NCBI GenBank assembly: GCA_900155495.1
Contig: FTLJ01000139.1
Span: 91,912 to 155,911 of the forward strand
DNA: 64,000 bases
Direction of reading: 5' to 3'
Origin: Porogramme epimiltina
Lineage: Eukaryota; Basidiomycota; Agaricomycetes; Polyporales; Polyporaceae
Shown: positions 10,704 to 21,751 of the stretch, in pieces
Layout of the letters: the number at the start of each line of letters is the position of its first letter
How positions within the stretch are numbered: the first letter of the stretch is position 1
Notes under the pieces: generated by a model
What the model was told of the DNA's origin: nothing
Database searches by the model: none
What the model saw: only the letters and a program-made list of their open reading frames with translations
Translations under genes and position numbers: made by a program

Positions 10704-12067
10704 TCATACATCCTCCAAGACCCAAGTATCCGCGACCATTGAATGCTGCAAAAACTTGGGCAAGTACTCCGTCTGTGCGGGCACCAGCTCCGGCTCCATC
10801 ACGAACTTGAACGACGCCAGCTCCCCCGAGCCCCACGCCGGGACGATCTTCCACTTGATCGGGTCCCCGCGCCCATACGCGCGCGCGCGCGCCGAGATCC
10901 CGTGGCCGACCGTGCCCTCTGCGAGGCGCACCGCGGCCTCCGCCGGGCTGTCGGGCGGGTACACCCAGTGCGTCGCCTCGCCCGTCTCGGCATTCCAGAG
11001 CTCGACGCCGCCCGCGGAGCGCGTCGCGCCCGCGAAGAAGTCCGAAAAGTGCCAGTGCGCCTTCTTCGCGTCGCCGTTGTTCTCCTGGTTCGCAGCGACC
11101 CAGAACCACTCGTCCGCGTGCTCCCACGCGAGGTAGCGCGCGGGCGGGGAGGGCTGGCGCAGGAAGCGGCGGAGCTTCTTGTCGGTGGGGCGCGCGCCGA
11201 GCGTCGCGGAGGGCATGAGCTTGCGGATGAAGGCGGGGTAGGTCTTGAATGCGAAGACGGCCTGGGAGGTGAAGTTCGCGAGGAGCTCAGACTCCCACTT
11301 GGAGACGTTCTTGAGCTTGATGTCGATCTCTGAGGGCACGAAAGAGTCGTTCAGCATATGAGAGCATAAGGCCAGGCGACAGTCAAAAGCGCGCACCGTC
11401 GATGAAGAGCACGCGAAGCGCGTATGCGGCGCTCTGAGCGGACATGTAGTACTCGACCATGTTCTCCACTTCGAGGATGTAGTCGGCGAGGTGGTAGTCC
11501 CACTTCTTCTCTTCAGCGAGCTTCGCATGGTTGTCCTGCATGAACTGAGCGATGATGCCGACTTGCGCGCCAGGCCGTTCCGAGTTCCCGAGGAGGTACA
11601 TATGCAGCGTGTCGAGATGCTGCGAGACCTGTTCGCGCACCTTCTTGCGGAGCTCTTTCCAGTCTCCGTCGTCGCTGAGCCCATGCGTGCGGATTAGTGC
11701 GGATATGTGAAGGTGAGAAGCAGATGCTTACCCGAGGCCCACACGGCTCAGCGCCGGCTCGACCTCCTTCGACCAATGCTTGATGTCGTCCAGGATGGGC
11801 TGGGTCATCTGAAAGAGCATGGTCGAGTTGATCGTCGCCTTGACGCGTGCCTCAGACTGCTTCTGCGCCTCCATGACGGTGTTGAGCTACGAAAGGTCAT
11901 GGGTCCGTGAGCTCAATCCAAGCCTCAGACAGAGTGGGAAAACTTACGTTCTTGACGAGCTCAGGGCAGTACTTCTCAGTGAGCGCGGTCACGACGTGCG
12001 GCGCGGCGGCGGAGATCGCTTGGACGATGGCGCCTTCGATGAAGCTACCAATCGCGAGTGCAGCCAT
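10704..12067 (-). CDS. Hypothetical protein (392 residues)
   Basis: Not recognised. Exons (minus) 11948-12067, 11732-11886, 11397-11674 and 10704-11329 join in phase. The first ~185 residues look all-helical: an Ala/Ile-rich start (MAALAIGSFIEGAIVQAIS), then helices with KWDYHLADYILEVENMVEYY. The second half is beta-like and rich in Trp, Pro and Gly, for example EHADEWFWVAANQENNGDAK, then GDPIKWKIVPAWGSG. There is no signal peptide or membrane span beyond the mildly hydrophobic first 30 residues. A TATAAAAG box lies about 105 bases upstream. Consistent phases and strong third-position GC bias make the gene real; the function is open. A helical membrane-interacting N-terminus joined to a beta sandwich would fit what is seen. 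Confidence 0.75.
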
Positions 12068-12168
12068 GGTTATAGGGCGGATGTGGATGTAGGGTGGATA
12101 GGTGAGATGAGGGGCCGCGTAGAGCTGAGAATCTGCGTTGGCTGTCTGGGAGTCTGCAGGCCCGCGAG

Positions 12169-12176
12169 CTTTTATA
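12169..12176 (-). promoter_or_regulatory. TATA box of the 392-residue protein gene
   Basis: TATAAAAG on the minus strand, about 102 bases before the start codon at 12067. Confidence 0.5.
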
Positions 12177-13369
12177 CCTGGCGGACGTGCGCACGTCGCG
12201 CACGAGCGTGAACAATGAGTTCGCTACTCACTGCACAAGACAGGCACGGCCGGAATCAAATCCTCGCCGGAGACTAGCAAAATGAAGTGGCGGACGTACG
12301 TGCACAGCATGCCTTTCCAGGGTGTGCACCCGGAGCGTTAATCCCCGTCGCCACCAAATAGCTTCCGCTGAGGTGAGTGGCCCTGACCGGGAGGTGAACG
12401 TCGAGCCGGAGTACGTTGTCCCTGAGTGGCCCTGACCAGTGGCGGCAGATGGCGTCTTAGCAGACGCTCAGGAACTCCATGAACAGCGGGAAGGCGTAAT
12501 AAGGGTATAATGTCTTCACCGCCTGAGAGTACCTGGAAAGCTTTGAGAGGGCTCGCTGAGGTGCAGATGTTGAGGCGGGCATGTCAATTGCGGGCCCTGA
12601 ATGCACGCCACTGTACTCAGCAAAGGTGCCTCGATGCGCCATAGCGAGCCGCGCCAGGGCCTGCGCGGCGCGCAGTCCTTTTCGGAGCGGATTGGTATCC
12701 TTCCGATCCTTAAAGAATATCCGGAAAGGTAAGTCTGAGCATGTAGTGCACAGTGAACACTGAACACTCACGAATTCACCTGTAATCAATTCGCCTGCGT
12801 ACGTGTGCCTCGTTGAGCTCACATTTTTGAGGTCCCCTTAGTCTGTTTTCACTTTTGTATCAATGGCGCACACGAGTACGGGGGCATTGTTTGGTGAATG
12901 TGACACGGCTGCGCAGTGAGCGTGAGTATATTAGTATGGGCCAAGGTAGAGTTGGCACCTCTAGTCGGAGGTGTTGAAGAAGCTTGAATTGGTCACTCGG
13001 ATGTGTGCGTGGCGAGGTGCACGAGGTCTTCAGTTGGTTTGAGACCCCGGTCACCTAGCGTTGCCACACCATATGAGCGGCTGAAAGACATTGTTTACAA
13101 GGTTTGCTATTTGACCATAAGTTCAACTCTACTAAGGTGTCCCATGTCCAGGAGGTATAAGGTATCTTTCTCTCGTCCCACGCTTCCCCGGTCGGTGCAC
13201 TCGCTCCACCTCTAATGCTCCGCTGCCTGCCGGGCAGGGATATGTAGGATCTGACTCTAGACTGTAAATTGCACGCCTCTGTGTATGTAGGAGTCAAAAA
13301 GGGGTATCTATAAGCATAGGATTGCCAGTCTCGTGGACGCACCACTTGCAACACAAATACGCATATACC
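12177..13369. other. Intergenic, possible small gene remnant
   Basis: No convincing gene. A 121-codon open frame on the minus strand (12457-12822) has a mixed composition and no recognisable domain. Its C-terminal part reads LSRYSQAVKTLYPYYAFP, which looks somewhat protein-like, so a decayed exon is possible. Confidence 0.4.
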
Positions 13370-14081
13370 CTAGTCCTTCTTGCTCTTCGTAGCCCTAGAC
13401 CCTTCCTCATCGTGCGCACCGGCTTCTTCATCATCAAAAGTCCAGAATCCGAACGCCTGGAAGATCTTGACATTGAGAGCGACTGACCACATAGCGAGCA
13501 TGTGAAGAAGTCGAACGAGGGGAACGAGCGGTGGGATGAGGAGAGCCGCGAAGTCATCGGGTTGGTAGAAGTCCTCATGCTCGGAAATGACGTACACGGT
13601 CTTTGAGGGGTCCACTGGCGAGGGCTCCGACCGGAGGGCCATGCGAACAATCAATCTAGACAGTTCGAAGCCATTTAGTGATGTTCATGTGCGGAATAAG
13701 GACGGACAGACGTACCGTGTGGGCATCGGTCGGAATGGAGAGAAGCGAATGTGAAACAGCTGTGTGATATCCATAAATGCCACCTTATCTTCTTCATTAT
13801 ACGTCGTTTGGGTAACTTCGACGGAGACTTTGGGCGACATGATGCGGTACCACTGGTAAATGGTGAGTATGTTGGCACGAGTGTTGGGGCCGGGCTTAAA
13901 AGCACACAGGGGGTGTTTGAAGGACGCGTCTTCTGCATAGTACCTGGTTTATATGTCAGACACTGGCGGCGGTCAAGTAGGGAGCTGCGTACTTCAAAAC
14001 TGACGCCCTTTGGACTTCGGGACTGATGGCGGCCGCCACAAGCGAAGCGACATTTGCAACTTCCTTTGCTGGATTTTCCAT
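13370..14081 (-). CDS. SigF-like NTF2-like domain protein
   Basis: A basidiomycete family with an NTF2-like cone fold; biochemical role unknown. Exons (minus) 13993-14081, 13716-13943 and 13370-13655 give 200 residues in phase. Family landmarks in order: MENPAKEVANVASLVAAAIS (helix 1), YYAEDASFKHPLCAFKPGPN, ILTIYQWYRIMSPKVSVEVT, VAFMDITQLFHIRFSPF, YVISEHEDFYQPDDFAALLI. A hydrophobic segment around LHMLAMWSVALNV near residue 160 may attach it to a membrane. The tail is acidic, then Lys-rich. The start at 14081 matches the usual family N-terminus; an upstream in-frame ATG at 14147 would add 22 basic residues and is less likely. Confidence 0.85.
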
Positions 14082-16021
14082 CTTGAGATGGTGTGCAGAG
14101 TATTGGCGACTTCTGGAGTATCGCTTGAGTAGTTTAGAAGAGGACAAGGACGAGGGGATTGAAACAGAGAGGACGGTTGAGTAGACCTCGTTATCATGGG
14201 CCGAGTATGCGTCAGTGACGTCATAGGTAAACGCGTGACGTCATAGGACGAACGCGCCAGTGGCTGAGTTCAACGTTGCAATCGTACGCTCTCCTCGTAG
14301 CAATCACTGGTACTCAGCCCCCCCTACCACATAGAGAGGCGAAGTCGGTTCAGTTCTACGGGGCAGGGGATGCTCACATAGCACAGGATAAACGCGGTGC
14401 TTACTGCCCCGGCGGCAACCGGTGACCGTTGTAGTAAACCGATTCAGGCTGGGCAGGCAAAGCGAGAAGGGGGCCATAGAGCGGTGGGCAGAAATAGTTA
14501 CGAATATCGCTCAAAATCTTTAGGAGAAGTAGGAATAGAGCCAGTGTGTTTGCTGCGCTCAATCGACACGTCATTGTAGCATCTGCTTCTATCCTTGTAT
14601 GCAACGTACCGCAAACCGGCAACTGAGATTGGAGCGACTCTATTTCGAGGCGAACTAATAGAAGCCGGGAGAGACCGCAAGCACAAGGGAGCAGTACACT
14701 ATCCGGAGGTTGACTCTGATTGAATATCAGATGCCTCATTGCCCCGGCGGCCCGCGCCACGCGACGCAGTGATCGTCAGGGACACGGCCAGAACACTACA
14801 TAAGTTCCTCGTGATATGTCTTCATTTCGGAGGAGCTGCGGTATATTGGGATCTGTTCCGCTCGAAGCTGCTACCGCGGGGCCGACAAAAGAACATCGAC
14901 ACATTTGAGAGGGTTGAACTCACATTGACGGGCGGTGTTTCCCTCAAATAGAAGGAAGTTGTTTGGACGGCGGCGGTTGCCTGGGTGTCTGGATTAAGAT
15001 TCAGTCATCGAAAGTATCCGCAAAGTCACACGAATGCTAGCTCTGTAAAGATGCACTGCTGAGGAGATGCTTACTTTATCTGTAGTGCACGATTCGACCT
15101 TCCGAGTTTTGCTTTGTGACCTTGGGTGATCATCATCTCAACGGGGTTGATTATTCTGCAATACGTTGGCAGTGTATCTGGGCGGCTGCTGAAGGAAGAT
15201 TCGAGAACGTGTGTGGGCTGGTTGTGTCTGGGCCACTTACCGCAGCTGAGATCGATAATAGCTTTGGCCTTCTCGTTACCAGCGGCGGCCTAAGCCGGCG
15301 GGAACGCGCCACATGAAGCTTATACAGAACCACCGGCGGAGCGCCCATCTGAGGTTAACGTCGTAAACAGTTGCTGACAGGAACTTGATTGGGTGGCGGA
15401 GCTGCACGGCGACCTTATACCTCTTCCGGGGGATCATTGAGTATATGGGTCTTGTGAGCCCCTTAGGGAAACTTGGGTCCAAAGCGGCGATGGCGATAGT
15501 GTTCAGATACTGGGTACTTTATTCGATATATTCTGAGTTTACTACGATGCGAATACACGAACGCTACAATCCATCCTCAGACTACTAGTAGCCTGCACTA
15601 CAAATACAACGAGCACTGTGACCAGCGGGTAGAGATACAGAACTCTGGGGTCAATCAGGAACGAAAGGGGGAGGCAACTAAGTGGTAGCAGTTAGGTAAA
15701 AGGTGTAGTCGCGGGAGGTGATTCGAGAATATGGATGATACTATATGGTCTGTCCGCAATCTGAAAATAACTTAGAACCGTGGGTTCTCGAAAGCGAAGT
15801 TGAAGGAGTGGAAGCGAGGAGCGCCGAGTGAGAATGAAGGAGCGAATTGCCGAGCCTCTATTGCTGAGTCTGGACTCTGGCGTGTCTCGACCGCGAGATT
15901 CTGGGGTATCATCCTATTGATTCAGTCCCACGAGTTCTGTGGGGACCGGGTTAGGCATGTTTCCGACCTAGTGGTAGACCCGGCAACTTACGGGTGGCGA
16001 GCGGTGTGAGAGTGGGCGCGC
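14082..16021. other. Gene-poor stretch, nothing recognised
   Basis: Nearly 2 kb without a convincing coding frame, RNA gene or terminal repeat. Open frames are short, on both strands, and lack codon bias. Decayed mobile DNA or long regulatory sequence are both possible. Confidence 0.5.
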
Positions 16022-16318
16022 TCATGAGAGCCAGTCCATCTCGAGGTGGGGACGTGTGGCGGTCGACGTCGCGGATGACGACGCGACCGTGGTCGGGGAC
16101 GGGGTGGCCGTAACAGGCGCGCCGGGGCCTGTGCGAGTGTCAGCGGGAGTGTGGTGCGATGCGTGCGGGCTATCCTTACCAAGCGAGAATGCGAGAGAGG
16201 TGGTAGACGGGTCCTCTGTGTCGTCGCGGGGAGACACGACCATGGGAGCTGCGAGAGCAGGGAGAGCAAGCGCGAACGCGAGGAGAGAGACGAAAACGCG
16301 GGAAGCGATGCGGGCCAT
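16022..16318 (-). CDS. Small secreted Ser/Thr-rich protein (98 residues)
   Basis: Not assigned to a family. The ATG at 16318 starts a clear signal peptide: basic n-region MARIASR, hydrophobic core VFVSLLAFALALPAL, cleavage probably after ALAA near residue 24. The mature part is short, rich in Ser, Thr and Pro (TATPSPTTVASSSATSTA), likely O-glycosylated, with no cysteines. A TATAAAAG box lies about 117 bases upstream on the same strand. The end at 16022 may continue through an intron; if so the tail after about residue 90 would differ. It could be a wall-associated or effector-like protein. Confidence 0.55.
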   Translation of the reverse strand: MARIASRVFVSLLAFALALPALAAPMVVSPRDDTEDPSTTSLAFSLGKDSPHASHHTPADTRTGPGAPVTATPSPTTVASSSATSTATRPHLEMDWLS

Positions 16319-16432
16319 TGGTGCGATGGGGATGGTGAGTGTGGGGTAGAGGGGCTTGGTGGCGAAGAGAGCTGTGTGGACTGTGGAGAGAGATGAAGAA
16401 GTGAATGGGGACGGAGGGGGAACTGGGGATTG

Positions 16433-16440
16433 CTTTTATA
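16433..16440 (-). promoter_or_regulatory. TATA box of the small secreted protein gene
   Basis: TATAAAAG read on the minus strand, about 115 bases before the ATG at 16318; it supports the gene call. Confidence 0.5.
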
Positions 16441-18177
16441 TCCAGCGGAGCTGCGGGCTCTGGAGGAGCAGAGCCTCGTGCCACTGTAGAACAGACGTCG
16501 ACAGCTCCTCGACTTGACTCGTGCGCCGAGTCACGTCACACCTTCTGGCAGGGTTCGAACTCACTGGAGTGGCGTGCGGCCGGTGTACTCCCGTACACGT
16601 AACTCTACTACCGCCCTTGACGAATCCATGGTTGGCCCGGGCCTCTAGGGAAGTTTCAGAGCCTCGCCCCCGTCGAAGCGTCCTCGAATGGCAGGTATTG
16701 CGTGCGTCTGACTCGTTCGAATGTCGATATGTCACGATGCTGCGGCACAATGGGGGGACCGCTGCACAGGCGGGGGTGATTCATTGCTGCACTGAGGTGG
16801 ATGATGGGTCCTGCACGTACCGGGGGTGACCGCGGACGCACCGCACTCGCCGTCCCGGTGTGTCAAGAGAGAGCGGGGAGCGTTGCGTCGGCACGAAACA
16901 CTGCGTCGACGGCGAGGGCCGTCAACCAAATGGGGACACCGCCAATTGCATTCAACTTGAAAGGCTGTGCATTCAGGGGCCGAGTATGGGGTTCCCGAGC
17001 CGTAATAGCCTGCCACTCTGGGCGGGCTCCTGCGCCTGTGCAGATCATCATCATATTCAGACTCAAACTGTCACAGGGCACGGCTCCGCGTAACAGGTGC
17101 CGCGGTCCATGGACGGCGTACAACATGAGTGCCGCGGTATCACAGCGACTCCCACCACGCGTCTGTCGATGTGCCAATGCATGTGCTGTGGGTTGACCGG
17201 GGCGCGTCTGGAAGCAAGACCAGCGCCGTGTTGAATACCGGCGGTGCTGCCGCAGTGTTGCGGAAGTGCGCCGGCGAGGGCCTTGTGCTGGGCGCAGGGA
17301 CTTCCCGCACATCCGGTACCTAGGGGACTACGAGGAGCGGTGAGCCCGCCGCGCGCAGTCCCTGTGGCTTGAGATGTACAAGAATATAGCGCCCCATTGA
17401 ATAGAAGTGAGGGCGCGGCGCAGGTTGGAGTCATCCGACCACGGCCACGTCCCCTGTTGGGCCACCTCAGTACGTGCGTGGCGGCGGGGGCGGCGGAAGG
17501 GAGGCGGGACACGTACACAGGTCCCGTTCAGACGCATTTTGATGCGCTTGACGCGAGTCCGAGTTGTACGGGAAACATCAGTTTCGCATGCGAAACGAAC
17601 GGTGTTGGTGCATTTGAGATGGCTAGAGTGCGCGCGGTCTAGATGTCCGTAAGTCAGTGCTCCAGGCAGCCGGCGTAAAGGCGGATGCCGGAGCATAGCC
17701 TCCGATGCGGGCTGTGGGAACGTCACGACATCCGTCTGAGGCCGTCGAGAATGAGGGGGAGGAACGGGATGTATCAGTATCACGGACATAGGTCGCTGCT
17801 TTGCACGAACGGATGGATGTTTTAGTTCTGCAAGCATCCAGAGTCTTCAAACAGGACAAGGCGCACCTCGAGCGTGCACGACAGCGAATCCATCTTCTGC
17901 CGTGGCAGACATTGATCATCCGAATCAAGCGCCGTTTGATCACAAAGGGACTGCAAGATTACATCATCCGCAGCGGATGATCAGAGCGTAAGTAACGGTT
18001 GAGCGGCATAAAAGCCTTATACATACAAAGCAGGAGAGGCAGCAACAATGTCCGTATCAGGATGAAAGGCGAAGTACGGGAGAAGTACGAGGGACAACTG
18101 GCGCAGCTCCCTAAGATCCAAATATCTGAGTCCAATGGCCTTGTCCCGTATCCGTACCCAGCCACGTAGAAGACCGG
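16441..18177. other. Gene-poor stretch, nothing recognised
   Basis: About 1.7 kb of moderately GC-rich DNA with several 100-170 codon open frames on both strands that overlap each other and contain no known motif. No tRNA, terminal inverted repeats or splice-consistent model was found. Confidence 0.5.
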
Positions 18178-20873
18178 TTATAGCGCCGCACGACCCAAAT
18201 TGATGCTGAGCGTCAGCGCTGCCATTGCTCCCGCAACAATGAGCCCGACGACGGGCGTGCGGACAGCACCCGCGGCGTTCTCACCGCCCTGGCTTGTTCC
18301 GCCTTCCTGCGTCCGGTCTTTCCCGCTCATCCCGTTGGCGGTTGCGAGCACAGACGGGTCGATAGTCGCGGTGTTCTTCGTCTTAGTGAGCGCTGTCGTC
18401 GGGAATGTCTCCGCGCTGAGCGGGGCAGCCGCTGCTTGCTGCGCGTCGCTGGAGAAGAACACGAGCGCGGCGCCGGGCGCGGGGACGTGAATGGGGCACG
18501 TATTTGCGGTCTGATCGCATGACACGGTTACGACGTTCTCTTCACCCTTGAGCCTGCCGTCAACCTCGAAGCGACCGCCGAGAGTCTTGGTAATCATGAC
18601 GGGAGAAGAACAATGAGCTTCGGGGCCGGCTACGCACGCATGGAAGGCGCGCGGATGATAGGGTGTTACGCACCTGGCCGGCCCACGTAATATTATCCTT
18701 CTCGGACACCGACGGCGCGAGGAGATATCTGGAAGGGTACGTGTCAATGTACACGCAGGATAGTGTTCGATGCGGCGGCGTCGGGGCGGGCATAACTCAC
18801 TTGACTTTGACCTGCGCAGGTACCGCATTTGCTTCGCCGAACTGCTGTCCGCCGACATTGATTGTCGCCACATAGTCATGAGCGCCGCTCGGGTCCGTCA
18901 TGAAGTTGATGAGCACCATCCGCGCGAGGTTCCCGTTCTCGTAGATGGAGTATGCGGGAGTGAGCTCATTGCCCTCGTTGGGAAAGAGGTCCTTCACGCG
19001 CGAGGTGTTCGATGTCCCGAGCGCCTCTGCGACGACCATCGTGGAATAGAAGATTGGCCCGGCGGTCCATTGGTGAATGTGAGATTCATTCGTGGGCGCC
19101 GCTGTGAGAAACGCACAGGTGGAACCACAGTCAGTACAGGATCTGTCAAAGTGGCAGATCAGATAATTATATACCTGTGAAAGGCTACCCGGGAAATCAT
19201 TAAATCACAGGGAAGCAATGTGAGAACAAGAACGCATACTCACATTATACGATACGTTCTGTCCACCAGCATGGAAGAGGGCACCGGTGAAGTTACTGTT
19301 CGCCATCTGGAGACCGTAGTCGAGAGCCCACAAGGCAGAGACAAAGGAATCACTGATGCCTGGGAACCCGCCGCACGACGCTGTGTTCGTCTCGAACATC
19401 AAGAACGGTTTTCCCCATGCTTGCGCCTCTAGCGTCGAGTTGAGATAGTTTGCCACCAGGTCAAGACCAGAGTTGTGACTGAGATACTGAGGCAGTAGCG
19501 CAAGAGGATCCTTCGGCTGGTTGTTAGGATCCGGAAATATGACTGCGCAGTTGTCGCTGGGGTAACTGTGGAAACGATCAAAAGGCTGAATCTATAAAGA
19601 CACGGTTGCACTTACTGTTCAACGGACAACGCTGTCAAGTACTGGTCATATGCTTGAACAAAGCCAGTGTCCCATACCGCCTCCGGACGAGGGCCCCAGT
19701 CAGAGCCTTGCACGCTCGGAGCTACGAGACTCTTCTTCTGGGGTACTTTGGTGTCGGCTTGGAACGCTTGGGTGAGCAAAGCGAACTCGCCGAAGTAGTC
19801 GAACTGGCTATAGCCCTCTTTCCGCTTCTGATGCCTGGGTAGATATTAGTTTCAGGGGCAAGGGTCGAGTGGATGGAAAGCAAGCGTACGATCCGTAGAG
19901 GTCAGGTTCGTTCCCCGCCTGGAGTCCCAATAGATTATCTCCCAGTACGGCTTCCGAAATCTCAGCAATCTGGAACCTGAAGTCACTTGTGTCGTTAAAT
20001 GGAACGCCTAGCTCCGTCTCCGGTTAGGGATACGTGCGTAAAGAAGGCAGTATGACAACATACTCAGGTACCACTTTGCGTTGAGTAGACTCGATACGTT
20101 GCCGAGCATGTAGATCAGGTCGGCGGTGTATATGACCACGGGAGTGGAAGTCTATAATCGGGTTTGAGAAGGCAAACAAGGTGCTATGCACCATGAGACG
20201 GACTGGAACTGAGGGATCTTTCGGCCCCTTCTCCAAAATCTTCCCATCTGCGAGACTATCCACTATGTACGCGTCTTCCTGGGTGTTACCACCTACACGA
20301 ATGTGGACCGAACCCGCCCTCTCGACGATTAGGGACATAAGGTTGAGGAATGGGACGTTCAACTGCGTGCTATGGCGCCCCCCGTCAGTCGTGTAGCGCG
20401 CGAACAGAATATAAAGAGACTCACGAATTCTTCCCAACTAAGCGCCAAGCACCCATGGTGAGCGTCCTGTTGTCCGAAAATCACGAACTGTTTCACGTAC
20501 TGACTTGTGTCGCAACCGACATCTCAATGGAGAAACCCAAGAAAGTCCCCTTTTGTGGAATCGATAGGGCATTGACCTGGTCCGCACTGTTTGGTACGGC
20601 GATCGTGAACGCGGTGGCTGGTGCGGGGTCGGGTATCGGAGGTGGCTCCATAAAGACGGGGTTGTACGCTGCAAGTCCAGTGTACTGGGGCGGGCCATGG
20701 GTCGTCACGAAAGAAGTCGTAGCTGGTATACTCGTGGTCCCAAGGGTGCCTGTCGCCGCCGCCTTGGACGTGTCGACGGTCGTTGAACCGAGAGGGCCAT
20801 AGATCGTAAGTTCTGCTGCCGCCGAGGTCGCCAGGAGCCCGAGGCTGACGAACAAAAGGAGCGGCTGGAGCAT
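18178..20873 (-). CDS. GH79 beta-glucuronidase-like glycoside hydrolase, copy A
   Basis: Secreted retaining glycosidase of family GH79, probably acting on glucuronic-acid side groups of arabinogalactan or other cell-wall glycans. Exons (minus) 20501-20873, 20425-20437, 20204-20369, 20064-20151, 19890-20007, 19616-19834, 19244-19565, 19175-19184, 18801-19101, 18674-18728 and 18178-18585 give 690 residues, all phases closed. A signal peptide covers about 20 residues. The likely acid/base is Glu near 247 in GLQAGNEPDLYG and the nucleophile Glu near 384 in FLMFETNTASCGGFPG. The C-terminal beta-sandwich includes VSEKDNITWAGQTLGGRFEV. The extreme C-terminus is hydrophobic after a Ser/Thr/Gly-rich linker, suggesting a GPI signal. 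Exons 2 (13 bases) and 8 (10 bases) are micro-exons shared with copy B. Confidence 0.9.
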
Positions 20874-21751
20874 CAGACGTGCAGGAGCGCAAGGAACAGG
20901 ATGGAAGTGAGAAAAGGTACGGCGGGTTGTTAGTCGTCTGGTTATATGCAATCCACCGGGCGGTACGCGCTCACTCATCTCTGACGTCTCGATCACGGCA
21001 GCTTCGGCTTGGCATAGGTTGCGCAGGTGATCGTGGAAATCAATACAATGTGGTAGTGATTCAGATTGACAGCACAACGCGTGTATGTGGTTCTGCGCGG
21101 TTACCTGCATACAACGGACTTCGGTGAACCCGGGTCTCGGCGAGGAGAAGCAGGGCAATAACGCTCACCGAAAGTCAGGGACTCCTGCCTGCCGTGTTTG
21201 CCGGGCACGCTCAGGCCTCGGGCATGGCGGAGGAAGGCTGGTCGTGGTCGGCCTAGGGTTCCTCGGAAGTTCCGCTGGCTTGGCTCATAGACCGATCTCC
21301 CCGCTCCAGATCTTCCAGCATGTCACCGCCTCGTTCATTGAGCACACACGACATGGATCGAGTGAGTAAGGCGAGGTCGATGTGACGATGTGCGTTGGTA
21401 AGGATCCGGTCAAGGTGGGAACAAAATGAGATCCGTTGAAACTTGATGGGAAGCCGGTTTGGTGGCGGTGCTGCTGGATCTCCGTTTGTCTCGCTTAGAT
21501 TAGATAGTGGCACCTCAAATTCAAGATCTATGGCCTCCACCAGTCGGTCAATATGGCGTTATATTGGGTGTGTCAGAGGAGTTCTGAACGGCGCCCGCCG
21601 GATTAAAGGACTGTAACCATCAGGACTACCCAGGACTACGATGCGGATGAACCCTATCAACGTGAAAGTAAAATATCAAGACGACGCGATTGCATCGTGC
21701 CTTCCTCCACCCCCACTGATGAATTCAAAATTACGTGCCTCCAGCGCGCTC
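20874..21751. promoter_or_regulatory. Intergenic region between GH79 copies; promoter of copy A
   Basis: Both GH79 genes are on the minus strand, so this holds the promoter of copy A (near 20874-21000, with a CATATAA element around 20942-20948) and the 3' UTR of copy B. No gene was recognised. Confidence 0.5.

Noticed and set aside
12457..12822. 121-codon minus-strand frame as a gene
   Set aside because: No motif, no start context or splice support. Kept only as a possible remnant in the intergenic note.
14082..18177. Transposable element in the gene-poor stretch
   Set aside because: No transposase or reverse-transcriptase motif, long terminal repeat or terminal inverted repeat could be recognised by eye.
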